This document shows positions 8,195-16,596 of a DNA stretch of 42,589 nt, piece after piece. Under the pieces are notes generated by a model. That model was given only the letters and a program-made list of their open reading frames with translations, was not told the origin of the DNA and searched no databases. Source of the stretch: an uncultured Pseudomonadota bacterium (lineage in GTDB: Bacteria; Pseudomonadota; Gammaproteobacteria; Methylococcales; Methylomonadaceae); contig CAIQZX010000101.1 in assembly GCA_903876445.1 (NCBI GenBank), positions 1-42,589 of the forward strand. Reading direction: 5' to 3'. A program made the translations under genes and the position numbers. Numbering within the stretch: position 1 is the stretch's first letter; the number at the start of each line of letters is the position of its first letter.

Positions 8195-9752
8195 GACCGG
8201 CTCCTTGTTTTTCAAAGTGATAATTACCTGTATGCAAACTGCTTGCGCCTAAACGAATATATTTCACCATTAAAAATAATTCGATAATTAGCAATGCGGT
8301 GTACATCACAACAAAGCCTGTAATACTACCCATAAGCTGACCACTGCTTAAACTTGATGTACTTAAATGCGTGGGCAAAATGTTAGCAATTGTCCAAGGT
8401 TGACGACCATATTCAGCCACTACCCAACCTAATTCGCTCGCAATCCAAGGAAGTGGAATTCCCCAAAATGCCATTTTTAACAACCAGCGTTGATTATGTG
8501 CATCGCGCTTAACATTGAAATAAAACGAAGCGACAAAAATGAATAACATCAGCACACCACAAAACACCATGCCGCGAAATGTCCAAAACATCGGCGCAAC
8601 TTTGGGAATCGAATCTTTAATCGCAGATTCAATTTGAGCTGGTGTCGCATCAACGACATTTTCCGTATATTTTTTGAGTAACAAACCGTGACCTAAATCT
8701 TTTTTATGTTGCTCAAAAATCGCTTTGGCAACGTCGTTAGTTTTGTCTTCGCGCAAAATTTGCAAATTTTCATAAGCAATCATGCCGTTTTCAATGCGAT
8801 GACGTTTGCGTTCTCGAATCGTATCAAGCCCATCAATTTTTTCGTCAATCGAGCGGGTTGCAATTAACCCAAGTAAATAGGGAATCGTAACGGCATAATC
8901 CGTTTTTCTTGTTTCTTCATTTGGAAAACCAATTAACGTAAAAGAGGCGGGAGCTTCTTCGGTTTCCCATTCTGCTTCAATCGCCGCAAGTTTTGCACGT
9001 TGTACTTCGCCAACGGTGTAACCACTTTCATCACCTAAAACAATTACCGATAAAATGGCGGCTAAACCGAAACCTGATGCAATCCGGAATGAACGTCGTG
9101 CAAATGGAACGTCTTGATTTTTTAATAAATAGAATGCGCTGATACCCAGCACAAACATCGAACCTGTCACATAACCGGCGGCGACTGTGTGAACAAATTT
9201 CACTTGAGCGACAGGATTAAAGAAAATTTCAGAAAAACTGGTCAATTCCATTCGCATCGTGTTGTAATTGAATTCTGCACCAACCGGATTTTGCATCCAC
9301 GCATTCGCAATTAAAATCCATAACGCCGATAAATTTGTTCCAAGCGCAAGCAACCATGTTGTTGATAAATGCTGCATTTTGCTCATTCTGTCCCAACCGA
9401 AAAAGAAGAGACCAACAAATGTAGATTCTAAAAAGAATGCCATCATGCCTTCGATAGCTAATGGAACGCCGAAAATATCGCCAACATAATGCGAGTAATA
9501 TGCCCAATTTGTGCCGAACTGAAATTCCATCGTCAAACCGGTCGTTACACCCATCGCAAAGTTAATACCGAACAACTTACCCCAAAAGCGCGTCATGTCT
9601 TTGTAAATTTGCTTATTTGTCATCACATAAAGCGACTCCATAATCGCCAAAATAAATGACAATCCCAGCGTCAACGGCACAAATAAAAAGTGATACATCG
9701 CAGTAATGGCGAATTGCATCCTTGATAAATCTACAACTTCATTGGTAATCAT
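8187..9752 (-). CDS. cydA: Cytochrome bd ubiquinol oxidase subunit I
   Basis: Catalytic subunit of cytochrome bd, carrying haems b558, b595 and d in the inner membrane. The 521 residues match the long-Q-loop (E. coli-like) form. Seen: MQFAITAMYHFLFVPLTLG with H21 as the first haem ligand, VKFVHTVAAGYVTGS with the second histidine, the Q-loop region from about 250 to 380, TFRGMVFCG with the axial methionine, and the conserved GRQPW. Start and stop overlap cydP and cydB (ATGA and 8 bp), implying one translation unit. Cytochrome bd resists sulfide inhibition, which fits placement behind a sulfide:quinone oxidoreductase. Confidence 0.96.
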   Translation of the reverse strand: MITNEVVDLSRMQFAITAMYHFLFVPLTLGLSFILAIMESLYVMTNKQIYKDMTRFWGKLFGINFAMGVTTGLTMEFQFGTNWAYYSHYVGDIFGVPLAIEGMMAFFLESTFVGLFFFGWDRMSKMQHLSTTWLLALGTNLSALWILIANAWMQNPVGAEFNYNTMRMELTSFSEIFFNPVAQVKFVHTVAAGYVTGSMFVLGISAFYLLKNQDVPFARRSFRIASGFGLAAILSVIVLGDESGYTVGEVQRAKLAAIEAEWETEEAPASFTLIGFPNEETRKTDYAVTIPYLLGLIATRSIDEKIDGLDTIRERKRHRIENGMIAYENLQILREDKTNDVAKAIFEQHKKDLGHGLLLKKYTENVVDATPAQIESAIKDSIPKVAPMFWTFRGMVFCGVLMLFIFVASFYFNVKRDAHNQRWLLKMAFWGIPLPWIASELGWVVAEYGRQPWTIANILPTHLSTSSLSSGQLMGSITGFVVMYTALLIIELFLMVKYIRLGASSLHTGNYHFEKQGAGHV

Positions 9753-9925
9753 TTTAATTTTTCCTCTTTTGATATTGAGTCGCCTAGCAACCGATTAGCA
9801 AGATGCTGTTCATCAATGTGGATTTTTTGTCCAGCGAAGCAAAACCACCACACAAGTCCAAACAATGTAAATTTGATGATGATGGCGAATGTCATTTCCC
9901 AGCGAAAACGGTTAATTGCTTTCAT
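9749..9925 (-). CDS. cydP: Small membrane protein upstream of cydA, CydP-like
   Basis: A 58-residue frame joined by ATGA overlaps to sulP (9922-9925) and to cydA (9749-9752). It reads MKAINRFRWEMTFAIIIKFT, then a single transmembrane helix ending in GLVWWFCFAG, then a polar tail with HLANRLLG. A basic N-terminus, one helix with a WW(F) end and position directly upstream of cydA match the family annotated as cytochrome oxidase putative small subunit CydP. The exact double overlap makes a real gene very likely; the family name rests on recall of the pattern. Confidence 0.78.
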   Translation of the reverse strand: MKAINRFRWEMTFAIIIKFTLFGLVWWFCFAGQKIHIDEQHLANRLLGDSISKEEKLK

Positions 9926-11616
9926 AGCGTATTCAATTTGTTAACGGCTTCGTTCGTATCAAAAAATACCTGACCACTCAATTGTGTTAACAAATGACCT
10001 CTTTCCAATTTAACCTGTACAAAATGTTTGACTTCTGCAAGATTCAACGAAATTTTTGTCTCTTTTAAATTCGAATTCAATTGTTCTAAGGCTTCTAATG
10101 CTGTCATATCTATATCGCTTACCGATGTAAAAACCAACACGATATGTTTTATGCTTGGAGCTAATTTTAGTTCGCTATCAATAAACTCTTCGATAAAATT
10201 GATGTTTGCAAAAGTGATACTTTCATCGATGCGTAATAACAGCAAGTTGTCCCATTTTTCTAAACAATCAATGCAATGGTTTTTCACATTTCGATAATAA
10301 GGCGTATTTGGAATGCGTCCGAGTACAGCAATGTGTGGATGACTTGTTTTGCGTAAATGGCTAATAAATGTAAGAAAAATCCCTAGCGTTAATCCTTCTT
10401 CAATACCCAAAACCAACACGCCAATCAACGTCATGGCTTCTGCAATACCGTCACCTTTATCGTAATTCCAAGTATGACGAACGCTAGAAAATTTCACCAA
10501 CGGGACAATAGCAACCAAAATAATGACCGCTAAGGCTGCTTTAGGGATTTGACTAAATAATGCACTGAAAAATACAACGGCAAAAGCTAAAAGCATCGCT
10601 GCAATAACCATTGAAATTTGTGAGCGTGCGCCAGCCGAAAAATTTACCATTGTTCGACTAAAACCACCGGCGACAGGCATCCCACCAGAAATTGCCGCCG
10701 CAAAATTTGCCACGCCTAATGCAATCAATTCTTGATTTGGCTCAATTTTTTCGCCACGCAAATTTGCCATGACTTTCGCAATCGCGACACTTTCAACATA
10801 AGCAATCAATGCGATAAATGTGGCGGAAGACAATAAAACGCGCCATTTTTCTACATCAATAAAATCAACGTTTAACGATGGTAAACCCGCTGGAACATTA
10901 CCGACAACAGATACATTCAGCGACCATTTTGTGACAATCAATGTCGTTATTAAAACCGTGAAAATCGCGCCGCATTTAGTAAATGAATTCACAAAAGAAG
11001 GCGGAACTCCCATTTTTTTCAATAAAGATGACAGCGGTTTGTTGAAAAATAAAAGAATGGCTAAAGCAATAAGACTGATAACCAATGTGGCGAAATTCGT
11101 ATTTTGAAAATAGGATTCATAACAGTTTAAATCGATGCCGCAAACGGGCGATTTTAAACCTAACGTTTGCGGTAATTGACTTCCAATAATCAGTAACGCC
11201 GCGCCACTCGTAAAACCAGTGAGAACAGGATGACTAATAAAATTCACCAACCCCCCCATTCTAAACATCGACATCAGCACCATAATCGCGCCACTTTCTG
11301 CCGATAAAATCACCGCACTTTGCAACGGATTTCCGAGTTCACTAACAGCTGGAGACGTTAATGCACTAGCAATCATAATCGCCGCAATCGAAACAGGACC
11401 AACTGAAAGCGTACGACTTGTTCCTAAAACAGCGTAAAAAAGTGGTGGCAAAATACTCGCATACAACCCAAACTCTGGCGGCAAACCGGACAAGAGTGCG
11501 TAAGCAATACCCTGCGGAACGAGTAAAATTGCAGTGATAATGCCTGCAAATAAATCGCCATTAAAATCTTCGCGGCGATAGGTTTTTAACCAGCTGAAAA
11601 TTGGAAAGAAAGACAT
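9922..11616 (-). CDS. SulP-family anion transporter with C-terminal STAS domain
   Basis: A 564-residue inner-membrane transporter of the SulP/SLC26 family. Seen: the N-terminal signature LLVPQGIAYALLSGLPPEFGLYAS, the GTSRTLSVGPVS segment, about 10-14 membrane helices, EPNQELIALGVANFAAA in the core, and a cytosolic STAS domain from about residue 435 containing DIDMTALEAL. It begins 3 bp after the stop of the sulfide oxidoreductase gene and its TGA overlaps the cydP ATG. SulP proteins carry sulfate, bicarbonate and other anions; given the operon, export of the oxidised sulfur product or exchange of sulfate/sulfite is attractive but cannot be told from sequence. Confidence 0.9.
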   Translation of the reverse strand: MSFFPIFSWLKTYRREDFNGDLFAGIITAILLVPQGIAYALLSGLPPEFGLYASILPPLFYAVLGTSRTLSVGPVSIAAIMIASALTSPAVSELGNPLQSAVILSAESGAIMVLMSMFRMGGLVNFISHPVLTGFTSGAALLIIGSQLPQTLGLKSPVCGIDLNCYESYFQNTNFATLVISLIALAILLFFNKPLSSLLKKMGVPPSFVNSFTKCGAIFTVLITTLIVTKWSLNVSVVGNVPAGLPSLNVDFIDVEKWRVLLSSATFIALIAYVESVAIAKVMANLRGEKIEPNQELIALGVANFAAAISGGMPVAGGFSRTMVNFSAGARSQISMVIAAMLLAFAVVFFSALFSQIPKAALAVIILVAIVPLVKFSSVRHTWNYDKGDGIAEAMTLIGVLVLGIEEGLTLGIFLTFISHLRKTSHPHIAVLGRIPNTPYYRNVKNHCIDCLEKWDNLLLLRIDESITFANINFIEEFIDSELKLAPSIKHIVLVFTSVSDIDMTALEALEQLNSNLKETKISLNLAEVKHFVQVKLERGHLLTQLSGQVFFDTNEAVNKLNTL

Positions 11617-11619
11617 GGT

Positions 11620-12870
11620 TTAATCGTTATCAACAAACTTTTTAGCGTAATCCGACTTGTGTGGAATATCGAAACGAATGCCTTTCAACATTAAATCCCA
11701 ATACATCCACGGGAAGCCCCATTTTTTACCAATCCACCAAATCCAACGTGGCACGCGCGGATCTAAAAATGGGAAAGAAGGTGTTATTTTTCCATCGTAA
11801 CTAAATTCCGCCAAAATAACGCTATCAAGCGAAGTTACTAACGGACAAGAACCGTAACCGTCATATTTAGGCGATAAACTTTCTGCTTTCATAAGATGCA
11901 AAATGTTATCGACAACAACAGGAACTTGTTTGCGAACAGCGGCGGCTGTTTTTGCATTAGTTGTTGAAGCCGCGTCACCTAAACCAAAAATGTTGGCGTA
12001 TTTATTGTGTTGCAACGTATTAGGATGCACATCAACACGCCCATCCACATTTGCAAGCGGACTAGTTTTGATAAAATCCGGTGCGCTTTGTGGTGGAGAG
12101 ATATGAATCATGTCGAATTTTTCAACTGTTTGCTGTTTGTTGCCATTCGCGTCAGTAAATTCAAAGGTCGCTGTTTTTGCTTCACCATCAACGGCGATTA
12201 AGTTGTGAGCAAAGTGCGTTTTAATGCCGTAACTGTCCACAATTTTTGCAAGTGCTTTGGCAAAAAATGGAATACCAAACATTGCCGCGCCAACATTGAA
12301 AAACTCAACGCTGATTTTGTCGGAAATCCCTTTTTTACGGAATCTATCCGCCGCCATATACATCACTTTTTGTGGTGCTCCAGCACATTTAATTGGCATA
12401 GCTGGCATGGTAAATAATGCACGCCCTGCTCCCAAATTTTTAATACATTCCCAAGTGTATTCAACCGTTTCAGGGGAATAATTGCTGCATACGCCATTTT
12501 TGTTTAATGCTTCTTTTGCACCGGCAATTTTGTGCCAATCCAATTGAAAACCGGGACAAACGACTAAATAATCGTAACTGATTACGTCCCCATTTTTTAA
12601 CGTTACCGTGTTGTTATCGGGTTGAAAGGTGTCAGCAAATTCTTTAATCCATGTCACACTAGATGGAATTAAATCCGCTTCGTTTCGTGTGTGGTCGGCT
12701 AATTTTGATTCACCGCCACCAATAATCGTGAATGCCGCTTGGTAATAATGTTTTTCGCTTGGTTCGATAACGGCAATATCGATTTCTCCATTTACGCGAC
12801 GCATATTGTTAGCCACTGAAACGCCTGCTGCGCCTCCACCAACAATTAACAAAGTATGATGTTGTGTCAT
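11620..12870 (-). CDS. sqr: Sulfide:quinone oxidoreductase, type II (mitochondrial SQOR-like)
   Basis: FAD-dependent, peripheral membrane oxidoreductase that oxidises sulfide to sulfane sulfur and passes electrons to quinone. Seen in 416 residues: N-terminal FAD site LLIVGGGAAGVSVA, the first redox cysteine C162 in PIKCAGAPQKVMYM, the second flavin segment GLGDAASTTNAKTAAAV, the second redox cysteine C342 in YDGYGSCPLVTS, and a hydrophobic C-terminus (WIWWIGKKWGFPWMYWDLML) for membrane contact. The KCAGAPQK and YDGYxSCPLVT motifs are those of human SQOR, placing it in type II rather than flavocytochrome c. Its partner genes are the persulfide dioxygenase upstream and cytochrome bd downstream. 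Confidence 0.92.
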   Translation of the reverse strand: MTQHHTLLIVGGGAAGVSVANNMRRVNGEIDIAVIEPSEKHYYQAAFTIIGGGESKLADHTRNEADLIPSSVTWIKEFADTFQPDNNTVTLKNGDVISYDYLVVCPGFQLDWHKIAGAKEALNKNGVCSNYSPETVEYTWECIKNLGAGRALFTMPAMPIKCAGAPQKVMYMAADRFRKKGISDKISVEFFNVGAAMFGIPFFAKALAKIVDSYGIKTHFAHNLIAVDGEAKTATFEFTDANGNKQQTVEKFDMIHISPPQSAPDFIKTSPLANVDGRVDVHPNTLQHNKYANIFGLGDAASTTNAKTAAAVRKQVPVVVDNILHLMKAESLSPKYDGYGSCPLVTSLDSVILAEFSYDGKITPSFPFLDPRVPRWIWWIGKKWGFPWMYWDLMLKGIRFDIPHKSDYAKKFVDND

Positions 12871-12909
12871 GTTTTAAATCCTCAGTTTTATAGTTATTTT
12901 CACTGCGTT

Positions 12910-12930
12910 GAGCGCGAACGAATCGCGCTC
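12910..12930 (-). other. Strong intercistronic hairpin between the persulfide dioxygenase and SQR genes
   Basis: GAGCGCGA (12910-12917) pairs perfectly with TCGCGCTC (12923-12930) around a five-base loop, inside the 69-bp gap. There is no T-run on the minus strand after it, so it is not a classic terminator. It could stabilise the upstream message, partly attenuate transcription, or be a REP-like unit. Confidence 0.5.
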
Positions 12931-12939
12931 CTATTTTAC

Positions 12940-14031
12940 TTATTTATTCCAACCTTCAAAACCACCTGCTAACGATAAAACATTCGTATAACCAAGTAGT
13001 TGCAATGTTTGCGCGGCAAGAGCTGAACGTCCACCGGTGCGGCAATAAATTAACACGGCTTTCGTTTTATCTGCCAATTCTGGAATCGTATTTAATTTAA
13101 ATTCCAACACGCCGCGTGGTAACAAAATTGCATTATTGATATGACCTGCTGCAAATTCGCTTTCTTCGCGGGTATCGATTAGCGTGATATTTTCTTCTGC
13201 TAATAATTTCCGTGCCATTTCAGCATTCACTTCAACGATATTTTGTTTTGCTAAAGCAACTAAATCTTGTCCTGTTGTGCCGCCTTGAACTTGCATCACA
13301 CAAACTGGAGCTTCAGCGTCACGAGTTTTAACAGCTTGAGTGCGTTCATTTTCATCTAAACCGCAATAACGATTCGCTGGCACCGCTTGATCAATCAAAC
13401 GTGGCGCAGGTAAGTTTAAATTGTTCATAATTTCAATGAACTGGTCACGAGTTTTATGCGCCAAACGTGGATTTGTGGTGCGTTCTTGAATGATGTTGCT
13501 CACATACCGCTGTTGATAATCGTGTCCTGGATAAACAAGCGTGTCGTCTGGCAGTGTAAATAAACGTTGCGTAATCGCATCGTATAAAGAACCAGCATCT
13601 CCACCTTGGAAATCTGTACGACCACAACCACCAATGAAAAGTGAATCACCACTAAATAAACGCCCGCACCATAAAAAAGAGGTGCAACCGGGTGTATGAC
13701 CAGGTGTTGCAATCGCTTTGATTTGTTCGCTACCTAACATGAAAACATGACCATCTTGAATGGCAACATCGACTAATTTTGCGCCACCGTGTTGACTTAC
13801 ACAGGTTTTCGCTCCTGTGTGTTGGCGTAACAAACCGCTCGCTGTAATGTGATCCGCGTGAACGTGTGTTTCAAAAGAAAAGATTAACTTCAAATCGTGT
13901 TGTTTCAACAAATCTAAATAGGTGTCTAAATGTGTGTTGACAGGATCGATAAATGCCGCTTCTTTACTAGCATCATCAGCAATCAGATAAGTGTAAGTCC
14001 ATGTTGCAGGATCGAATAATTGTTTAAACAT
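12940..14031 (-). CDS. Persulfide dioxygenase-rhodanese fusion (ETHE1-like)
   Basis: A two-domain cytosolic enzyme of 363 residues. The N-terminal metallo-beta-lactamase domain (about 1-235) has THVHADH (H56, H58, D60, H61), H112 in TPGHTPG, D129 in SGDS and H170 in YPGHDY; in ETHE1 enzymes the iron is held by two His and one Asp corresponding to H56, H112 and D129. The C-terminal rhodanese domain (about 265-363) has active-site C330 in YCRTGGRS. Such fusions oxidise glutathione persulfide to sulfite and can transfer sulfur between sulfite, thiosulfate and glutathione. First gene of the minus-strand block; sqr starts 69 bp downstream across a hairpin. A sigma54-type control region lies upstream. 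Confidence 0.92.
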   Translation of the reverse strand: MFKQLFDPATWTYTYLIADDASKEAAFIDPVNTHLDTYLDLLKQHDLKLIFSFETHVHADHITASGLLRQHTGAKTCVSQHGGAKLVDVAIQDGHVFMLGSEQIKAIATPGHTPGCTSFLWCGRLFSGDSLFIGGCGRTDFQGGDAGSLYDAITQRLFTLPDDTLVYPGHDYQQRYVSNIIQERTTNPRLAHKTRDQFIEIMNNLNLPAPRLIDQAVPANRYCGLDENERTQAVKTRDAEAPVCVMQVQGGTTGQDLVALAKQNIVEVNAEMARKLLAEENITLIDTREESEFAAGHINNAILLPRGVLEFKLNTIPELADKTKAVLIYCRTGGRSALAAQTLQLLGYTNVLSLAGGFEGWNK

Positions 14032-14116
14032 AATTGTTACTCCGAATTTTTAAATGTAAGTTGGATTGAAGTTGTACATTTGCTTTTGCCACTTCTGAAG
14101 AAAGTCAACTAAAGCA

Positions 14117-14135
14117 TTTGCAGTGTTTATGCCAA
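14117..14135 (-). promoter_or_regulatory. Sigma54 (RpoN) promoter for the sulfide-oxidation operon
   Basis: Read on the minus strand, TTGGCATAAACACTGCAAA has GG and GC separated by exactly 10 bp and matches the -24/-12 consensus (TGGCA ... TGCA). It predicts transcription from about 14108, some 77 bp before the persulfide dioxygenase ATG, in the gap behind mrdA. The paired palindromes upstream support the call. Confidence 0.65.
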
Positions 14136-14199
14136 TTTTAACAAACCAATAACAACGCGCTTTCAGGGTCTTTATTGTCGTTATATTTTGTGTGTCTCA

Positions 14200-14235
14200 T
14201 GTTTCAATGAAACAAAAAAATCGTTTCTTTGAAAC
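14200..14235 (-). promoter_or_regulatory. Tandem palindromic activator sites (enhancer-like)
   Basis: TGTTTCAATGAAACA (14200-14214) and GTTTCTTTGAAAC (14223-14235) are two near-identical palindromes whose centres are 22 bp apart, two helical turns. They lie about 100 and 120 bp upstream of the start predicted for the sigma54 promoter, the usual place for sites of a bacterial enhancer-binding protein. FisR, a sigma54 activator of sqr-pdo operons, is the obvious candidate family, but no regulator gene is in the window. Confidence 0.6.
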
Positions 14236-14275
14236 AATTTACAGAGAGGAGCCGCATCAAATCGGCGAGATTATA

Positions 14276-16123
14276 TTAACGCTGGATTTCAAAATTAGCT
14301 AAGTATTGTTCAATTACTTTTCCGGCAATTGGCGCAGCAATTGAACCGCCATGTCCACCATTTTCAACAACAACAGCCACAGCAATTTTAGGATTTTCCG
14401 CTGGCGCAAAGGCAATAAACAGTGCGTGATCTCTTAATTTGAAATCAATCGCCTCTTCGTTATATTTTGCTTCTTGTTTGATATTGAATACTTGTGCCGT
14501 TCCTGTTTTGCCGGCGATATGATAGGTAATTTTTTTACCGATATTTTTAGCTGTTCCATGCGAATCATGCACCACATTTACCATCGATTCCGTTATGTGT
14601 TGTACATTTTCTGTTTTCAATGGAATCACTTTATTATTTGTTTCTGACATCACTCGCGTTTCGGTTGCTGAAACAATTTTATCCACCAAAAATGGTGTAA
14701 CTACTTTTCCACCATTTGCTAAAGTTGCGGTCGCTCGAGCTAATTGAATTGGTGTAACTTGTAAATAACCTTGACCAATTCCTGTAATTAACGTTTCACC
14801 GGGATACCAATTTTGATTTTTCTTTTCTTTTTTCCATTCGCGTGACGGCAATAAACCACTTTTTTCGCCAACTAAATCAATGCCCGTTTTTTCGCCAAAA
14901 CCAAATTGCTGTAAAAATTGGTGCATATTATCAATGCCTAAAATCGATGCGAGACTATAAAAATACACGTCACACGATTCTGTAATTGCCTCACTCATAT
15001 TAACTGCGCCGTGACCACTATGTTTCCAATCACGATATTTATGAGGTGCGTTCGGTAACTGATAAAAACCCGGACAAAAATGCTTTTGTTCAAAACTGAT
15101 TGCATTAAATTCCAATCACGCTAAACCGATAAAGGGTTTCATCGTTGAGCCGGGCGGATATAAACCTCGCAAGGCGCGATTATAAAGTGGCTGATTTTCA
15201 GACGATTGCAAGGCTTGATAAGCCTCATAATCAATTCCCACCACAAATGGATTGGGATCAAAACCGGGACGACTTGAAAAAACTAACACGCCACCTGTTT
15301 GCACATCGAGAGCAACGACCGCACCGTTATAACCTTCAAGCGCATCATAAGCCGTTTTTTGTAAATCAATATCGAGTGTTAAATAAAGATTCGTGCCTGC
15401 AACAGGCGGTGTGGTGTTAAATGTATTGATGGCGCGTGACTGAACATTCGTTTCTATTTCTGCATAACCCGTTTTGCCGTGCAATTGCGTTTCGTAAAAA
15501 CTTTCAATTCCTAATTTTCCAACATGACTTGAGCCGCGATATTCCGACATGGATAATGTTTTCATTTCCGCTTCATTGATTCGGCTTACATAACCCACAA
15601 CATGAGCCGCTAAATCGCCATAAGGATAATGACGAACAAGACGTGATTGAATATCAACACCAGTAAAATAAGGACGCATAACGGCAAATTTTGCAATTTC
15701 TTCATCGGTCATACTAAGTAAAAGCGGTGTGCTAACAAATCGTTTTTGCCTTTTACGTTGTTTTTGAAATTGTTCAATTTTTTCATTTGGAATGTTTAAT
15801 AATTCTTGTAATCGTAACAATGTACCATCCAAATCGCTGATTTTTTCCGGCATCAATTCCAGACTAAATGATTGCGTATTTTCAGCGAGAATTTTTCCGT
15901 TACGATCATAAATCATGCCGCGCGTTGGAACGAGTGGCTGGATTTTTACGCTATTTTCTTTCGCTAGCGTAGCGTAATGTTCATGTCCAACAATTTGCAA
16001 ATAAACTAATCTAACAATTAGCCCTAAAGTTAGTAATACAACAATACAAAAGGCGGCAATAATTCGATTAACAAAAACTTGATTTTCGACTGAATTGTCT
16101 TTTAGAGAATAAAGACGAGGCAT
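14276..16123 (-). pseudogene. mrdA: Penicillin-binding protein 2 gene interrupted by an in-frame TGA
   Basis: Together the two halves form a 615-codon PBP2, the elongasome transpeptidase of lateral-wall synthesis. The start is ATG 16123 (MPRLYSLKDN), 2 bp after the mreD stop. Seen: N-terminal membrane helix (about 25-45), a pedestal domain with TRGMIYDRNGK, the active-site serine motif PPGSTMKPF, the SCD motif in ESCDVYFY, and AGKTGTAQV. Codon 336 is TGA (15116-15118) within GLA-stop-LEFN, where homologues have glycine (AGL), so one G-to-T change from GGA explains it. Everything after it is intact, in frame and conserved. The upstream fragment keeps the serine but lacks SxN and KTG; the downstream piece lacks the serine. 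Either a recent nonsense mutation or a sequencing error. rodA does not follow. Confidence 0.85.
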
Positions 16124-16125
16124 GG

Positions 16126-16596
16126 CTAGAAACGTCGAACAAAACGCATAACATGATAAACAACAAACCAACTCGCTGTACCGCTCAACACGGGCAGCCA
16201 AAATGCACCGTGTAATTGAGCGGGAACTTTCAAATTCTCAAACCAAAACAACAATAATTGCGAAATCAATAAACACCCAAATACAAACACACTCTGTTGC
16301 AAAAGTGGGTATTGGCGTAATTGGCGATGCCAAATTAAAATTAAATAAACAATCAACGAATACGATAAGGCGTACTGCCCTAAAAACCGCCCCATTAAAA
16401 CGTCTGTCAAAATACCAAAAAACCACGCATAACTAATACCTACACGTTCTGGAAGTGCCAAACTCCAATAAATTAACACTAACAAAACCCAATCGGGATT
16501 AAATATGGCTAAACTTTCTGGCAAAAATAAAATCCGTAAACACATTGCGAGAATCAATGTTACAAAAATCCGAACGAAACCGTGTTCGTTATTCAT
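16126..16596 (-). CDS. mreD: Rod shape-determining protein MreD
   Basis: Small polytopic inner-membrane protein of the elongasome, 156 residues with about five to six membrane helices. The recognisable segment is FNPDWVLLVLIYWSLALPERVGISYAW (cut here to its start PDWVLLVLIYWSLALP), followed by FGILTDVLMGRFLGQYALSY, both typical of MreD. It overlaps the end of mreC by 8 bp and stops 2 bp before mrdA, so it is translated as part of the mreBCD-mrdA unit. Confidence 0.9.
   Translation of the reverse strand: MNNEHGFVRIFVTLILAMCLRILFLPESLAIFNPDWVLLVLIYWSLALPERVGISYAWFFGILTDVLMGRFLGQYALSYSLIVYLILIWHRQLRQYPLLQQSVFVFGCLLISQLLLFWFENLKVPAQLHGAFWLPVLSGTASWFVVYHVMRFVRRF

Noticed and set aside
14084-14092. 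A second TGGC element closer to the persulfide dioxygenase start as the sigma54 promoter
   Set aside because: The spacing to the nearest TGC-like half is wrong by one base, while the element at 14117-14135 has exact GG-N10-GC spacing.
15116-15118. UGA recoded as glycine (as in some candidate phyla)
   Set aside because: At least seven other genes in the window end in TGA at the expected length, so UGA is a normal stop here; the mrdA case is a mutation or an error.
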